This document shows, one piece after another, positions 61,137 through 64,000 of a stretch of 64,000 nucleotides of DNA. The translations under genes and the position numbers were made by a program. Source of the stretch: Pseudomonas sp. UBA4617 (GTDB lineage: Bacteria > Pseudomonadota > Gammaproteobacteria > Pseudomonadales > Pseudomonadaceae); contig NZ_DGIR01000046.1 in NCBI RefSeq assembly GCF_002386445.1, positions 1 through 64,000 of the forward strand, written 5' to 3'. The notes under the pieces were generated by a model. The model worked only from the letters and a program-made list of their open reading frames with translations. It made no database searches and had not been told where the DNA came from. Position 1 is the stretch's first letter; every line of letters starts with the position of its first letter.

Positions 61137-62945
61137 ATGTCCAAGAAAATTCACGTAACCGACACGATCCTGCGCGACGCCCACCAGTCCCTGCTGGCCA
61201 CCCGCATGCGTACCGAAGACATGCTGCCGATCTGCGACAAGCTCGACAAGGTCGGCTACTGGTCGCTGGAAGTCTGGGGCGGTGCCACCTTCGACGCCTG
61301 CGTGCGCTTCCTCAAGGAAGACCCGTGGGAGCGCCTGCGCAAGCTGCGTGCAGCGCTGCCCAACACGCGCCTGCAAATGCTGCTGCGCGGCCAGAACCTG
61401 CTGGGCTACCGCCACTACAGCGACGATGTGGTCAAGACCTTCGTCGCCAAGGCCGCGGTCAACGGCATCGACGTGTTCCGCATCTTCGACGCCATGAACG
61501 ACGTACGTAACCTGCGCGTGGCCATCGAAGCGGTCAAGGCTGCCGGCAAGCACGCCCAAGGCACCATCGCCTACACCACCAGCCCGGTGCACACCATCGA
61601 AGCCTTCGTCAACCAGGCCAAGCAGATGGAAGCCATGGGTTGCGACTCGGTGGCGATCAAGGACATGGCCGGCCTGTTGACCCCGTACGCCACCGGCGAA
61701 CTGGTCAAGGCGCTGAAGGCCGAGCAGTCGCTGCCGGTGTTCATCCACTCCCACGACACTGCCGGCCTGGCCGCGATGTGTCAGCTGAAGGCCGTGGAAA
61801 ACGGCGCCGACCACATCGACACCGCCATCTCCAGCTTTGCCTGGGGCACCAGCCACCCGGGCACCGAGTCGATGGTTGCCGCGCTCAAGGGCAGCGAGTT
61901 CGACACCGGCCTGGATCTGGAATTGCTGCAGGAAATCGGCCTGTACTTCTACGCGGTACGCAAGAAGTACCACCAGTTCGAGAGCGAGTTCACCGCCGTG
62001 GATACCCGCGTACAGGTCAACCAGGTACCGGGCGGCATGATTTCCAACCTGGCCAACCAGCTCAAGGAGCAAGGCGCGCTCAACCGCATGAACGAAGTGC
62101 TGGCAGAGATCCCGCGTGTGCGTGAAGACCTCGGCTTCCCGCCGCTGGTGACCCCGACCTCGCAGATCGTCGGTACCCAGGCGTTCTTCAACGTGCTGGC
62201 TGGCGAGCGTTACAAGACCATCACCAACGAGGTGAAGCTGTACCTGCAAGGCGGCTATGGCAAGGCCCCGGGTGTGGTCAACGAACAACTGCGTCGCCAG
62301 GCGATCGGCAGCGAGGAGGTGATCGACGTACGCCCGGCCGACCTGCTGAAGCCGGAAATGGCCAAGCTGCGTGCTGACATCGGTGCCCTGGCGCGTTGTG
62401 AAGAAGATGTGCTGACTTTTGCCATGTTCCCGGACATTGGCCGCAAGTTCCTCGAGGAACGCGAAGCTGGCACCCTGACGCCTGAAGTTCTGCTGCCAAT
62501 TCCCGAGGCGGGTGCAGTAGCGTCTCATAGCGGCGAAGGTGTGCCGACCGAGTTCGTCATCGACGTGCACGGCGAAACCTACCGCGTCGACATCACAGGG
62601 GTAGGCGTGAAGGCAGAAGGCAAGCGTCACTTCTACCTGTCGATCGACGGCATGCCGGAAGAGGTGGTGTTCGAGCCGCTCAACGAATTCGTCGGCAGCG
62701 GCAGCAGCAAGCGCAAGCAGGCCAGCGCTCCGGGCCACGTCAGCACCACCATGCCAGGCAACATCGTGGATGTGCTGGTCAAGGAAGGCGACATGGTCAA
62801 GGTCGGCCAGGCCGTGCTGATCACCGAAGCCATGAAGATGGAAACTGAAGTGCAGGCGGCTATCGCTGGCAAGGTCGTGGCTATTCACGTGGCCAAGGGC
62901 GACCGCGTGACGCCGGGCGAGATCCTGATCGAGATCGAAGGCTGA
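61137..62945 (+). CDS. pycB: Pyruvate carboxylase subunit B (carboxyltransferase plus biotin carrier)
   Basis: The protein has 602 residues. The carboxyltransferase (HMGL-like) domain begins VTDTILRDAHQSLLATRMRT and contains AIKDMAGLLTPYATGELV and FIHSHDTAGLAA (metal-binding His residues). After a PYC_OADA domain comes the biotinyl domain with the lysine motif EAMKMETEV near residue 570. With PycA it converts pyruvate to oxaloacetate. It resembles oxaloacetate decarboxylase alpha (oadA) in sequence, but no oadB/oadG genes are present. Confidence 0.95.
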   Translation: MSKKIHVTDTILRDAHQSLLATRMRTEDMLPICDKLDKVGYWSLEVWGGATFDACVRFLKEDPWERLRKLRAALPNTRLQMLLRGQNLLGYRHYSDDVVKTFVAKAAVNGIDVFRIFDAMNDVRNLRVAIEAVKAAGKHAQGTIAYTTSPVHTIEAFVNQAKQMEAMGCDSVAIKDMAGLLTPYATGELVKALKAEQSLPVFIHSHDTAGLAAMCQLKAVENGADHIDTAISSFAWGTSHPGTESMVAALKGSEFDTGLDLELLQEIGLYFYAVRKKYHQFESEFTAVDTRVQVNQVPGGMISNLANQLKEQGALNRMNEVLAEIPRVREDLGFPPLVTPTSQIVGTQAFFNVLAGERYKTITNEVKLYLQGGYGKAPGVVNEQLRRQAIGSEEVIDVRPADLLKPEMAKLRADIGALARCEEDVLTFAMFPDIGRKFLEEREAGTLTPEVLLPIPEAGAVASHSGEGVPTEFVIDVHGETYRVDITGVGVKAEGKRHFYLSIDGMPEEVVFEPLNEFVGSGSSKRKQASAPGHVSTTMPGNIVDVLVKEGDMVKVGQAVLITEAMKMETEVQAAIAGKVVAIHVAKGDRVTPGEILIEIEG

Positions 62946-62973
62946 AGCCTTTATCTACAAGCGGTTAACCTCT

Positions 62974-63000
62974 GGGGAGCGGATGCTCCCCTTTTTTTCG
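62974..63000 (+). terminator. Rho-independent terminator after pycB
   Basis: GGGGAGC GGAT GCTCCCC followed by a T run, about 30 bases after the pycB stop. Confidence 0.92.
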
Positions 63001-63010
63001 TGTGGGCTCG

Positions 63011-63051
63011 ACCGGCCTCTCTGGGAGCGGGTTCACCCGGAAGAGGCCGGC
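63011..63051. repeat. P. putida REP-like palindrome
   Basis: ACCGGCCTCT pairs with AGAGGCCGG; the right half contains GGGAGCGGGTTCACCCGG, the REP core in reverse orientation. It lies between pycB and the convergent GNAT gene. Confidence 0.8.
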
Positions 63052-63067
63052 TGCTGCAAAACCGCCC

Positions 63068-63739
63068 TCAGCTCTTGCGACATGCCTCAAGGGTCTCGAC
63101 CTGGCCTGTCGGCTGCTGGTTTTCCTCACTCAACCAGCGCTCGAACCCGGCAGCGACTGTTGGCCACTCGTCATCGGTAATCGAATACCAGGCGGTATCG
63201 CGGTTGTGGTTCTTCACCACCAAATGTTTGCGGAACACTCCTTCGTAGACAAACCCAAACCGCTCTGCCGCACGCTTGGAACGGGCGTTGGCGTTGTTGC
63301 ACTTCCATTCCAGCCGGCGGTTGCCCAGTGCAAAGGCCAGCTTGCCCAGCAGGTACACGGCCTCGGTGCCCTTGGGGGTGCGCTGCATGGCGGCGCCGAA
63401 GGCGACGTGGCCGATTTCGATGCGGCCATGCTCGGGCACGATCGACATCAGGCTGAGAATGCCCTGGGCCTGCCCACCAAGGCGGTCGATGACCGTGTAG
63501 CACAGTGGGTCGCGACCGGCGGCATGGCCTTCCAGCCAACGGTCGAAGGCGCCACGTTCGGCAAACGGGCCATAGGGCAGGTAGTCCCACAATGCGCGGT
63601 CAGCCGCCGGGCCTTGCAGCGCTTCCCAAAGATCATCGCCATGGCGCGCCGGGTCGAGCTTTTCCAGGCGGATGAAACGGCCATCGATGGCGTCGGCCTT
63701 GGGCGTGGCGGCGGGCTTCCAGTTCAATGTGTCAGTCAT
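63068..63739 (-). CDS. GNAT-family N-acetyltransferase (RimJ/RimL-like)
   Basis: The protein has 223 residues. It shows IDGRFIRLEKLDPARHGDDL at the N-terminus, RIEIGHVAFGAAMQRTPKGT and the acetyl-CoA-binding and C-terminal strands NNANARSKRAAERFGFVYEG, typical of the RimJ/RimL branch that acetylates protein N-termini or small molecules. I chose the ATG at 63739 (MTDTLNWKP). It follows another GNAT gene after 7 bases, so the two are likely co-transcribed. The substrate is unknown. Confidence 0.88.
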   Translation of the reverse strand: MTDTLNWKPAATPKADAIDGRFIRLEKLDPARHGDDLWEALQGPAADRALWDYLPYGPFAERGAFDRWLEGHAAGRDPLCYTVIDRLGGQAQGILSLMSIVPEHGRIEIGHVAFGAAMQRTPKGTEAVYLLGKLAFALGNRRLEWKCNNANARSKRAAERFGFVYEGVFRKHLVVKNHNRDTAWYSITDDEWPTVAAGFERWLSEENQQPTGQVETLEACRKS

Positions 63740-63746
63740 GGCTGGC

Positions 63747-64000
63747 TTACAACCCTTTGCGGAACTGGATGAAGCCGGATCGCTCGGCAACCTGCTGGTA
63801 CAGGCTGATGGCGGTGGCGTTGGTCTCGTGGGTCAGCCAGTGGACCTTGCTGCAGCCGGCGGCCTTGGCCGCTGCGTAGACGTGTTCGATCAGCTGGCGA
63901 CCGATGCCCAGGCCACGTTGCTTGCTGCCCACGTACAGGTCTTGCAGGTAGCATGAGTTCGCGACACTCCAGTTGGTGCGATGGTAGATGTAGTTGACCA
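63747..64000 (-). CDS. GNAT-family N-acetyltransferase, C-terminal part (cut by window edge)
   Basis: An open frame runs from the window edge to the stop at 63747. Visible are LQDLYVGSKQRGLGIGRQLI (the acetyl-CoA P-loop Q/RxxGxG/A motif as KQRGLGIG) and HWLTHETNATAISLYQQVAE, the typical C-terminal GNAT segment. The N-terminus lies outside the window. Confidence 0.85.
   Translation of the reverse strand, partial: VNYIYHRTNWSVANSCYLQDLYVGSKQRGLGIGRQLIEHVYAAAKAAGCSKVHWLTHETNATAISLYQQVAERSGFIQFRKGL

Noticed and set aside
59652..62888. Very long minus-strand open frame (about 1078 codons) opposite pycA-pycB
   Set aside because: It is antisense to two well-recognised genes. Strong GC bias at third positions removes stops from the opposite frame; the translation is His/Gln/Val/Leu-rich with no domain.

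Overview
The window is a piece of a Pseudomonas chromosome, almost certainly from the P. putida group, centred on the replication origin. The evidence is the gene order dnaA-dnaN-recF-gyrB / rpmH-rnpA-yidD-yidC-mnmE / mnmG-rsmG-parA-parB / atpIBEFHAGDC / glmU-glmR-glmS, Pseudomonas-type parS and DnaA-box sequences, REP-like palindromes and strong GC bias at third codon positions. No rRNA, tRNA or CRISPR array was found.

Region 1 (1 to about 10.7 kb) is accessory DNA. It starts inside a copper-resistance operon: the copA 3' end, a small Met/His-rich periplasmic protein, copB, a cytochrome c with a His-rich tail, and a DUF411 protein. A divergent DUF2790 gene follows. After three spaced copies of GCGACAGTTTT come, all on the minus strand, an MvaT-type (H-NS-like) silencer gene and a Tn7-like transposition module (tniQ/tnsD-like, tnsC, tnsB, tnsA). 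The tnsA end faces the 3' end of gyrB across about 0.7 kb of non-coding DNA with an AT-rich core. The layout copies Tn7 at glmS (tnsA end next to the attachment gene), but here the neighbour is gyrB, while the classical attTn7 position after glmS (about 38.0 kb) looks unoccupied.

Region 2 (10.8 to 26.4 kb) is the origin region. The minus-strand operon dnaA-dnaN-recF-gyrB ends in a strong terminator. The dnaA-rpmH gap carries DnaA boxes and an AT-rich stretch (oriC). A second DnaA-box cluster with an AT-rich stretch lies between mnmE and mnmG. ParAB are encoded after rsmG. Three parS palindromes lie in this part of the chromosome: two in recF and one in folE2.

Region 3 (26.4 to 38.3 kb) holds the F1Fo ATP synthase operon with a clear sigma70 promoter, then glmU, the DeoR-family regulator glmR, and glmS (amino-sugar supply for the envelope).

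Region 4 (38.3 to 64 kb) is core metabolism and housekeeping: a dihydrolipoamide dehydrogenase, cyclopropane fatty acid synthase, cardiolipin synthase, a zinc-starvation cluster (folE2, two COG0523 GTPases, DUF1826) around a Zur-like box, pdxY, an acyl-CoA thioesterase, a CPA2 antiporter, a SMI1/KNR4 protein, a Tim44-domain protein, uvrD with a LexA-like box, zwf with a divergent RpiR-family regulator, and a LysR regulator divergent from the two-subunit pyruvate carboxylase. Two GNAT acetyltransferases close the window, the last one cut by the edge.

The most unusual part is the Tn7-like element beside gyrB that carries its own MvaT-type silencer and probably the copper genes. I did not find a wholly new class of system.
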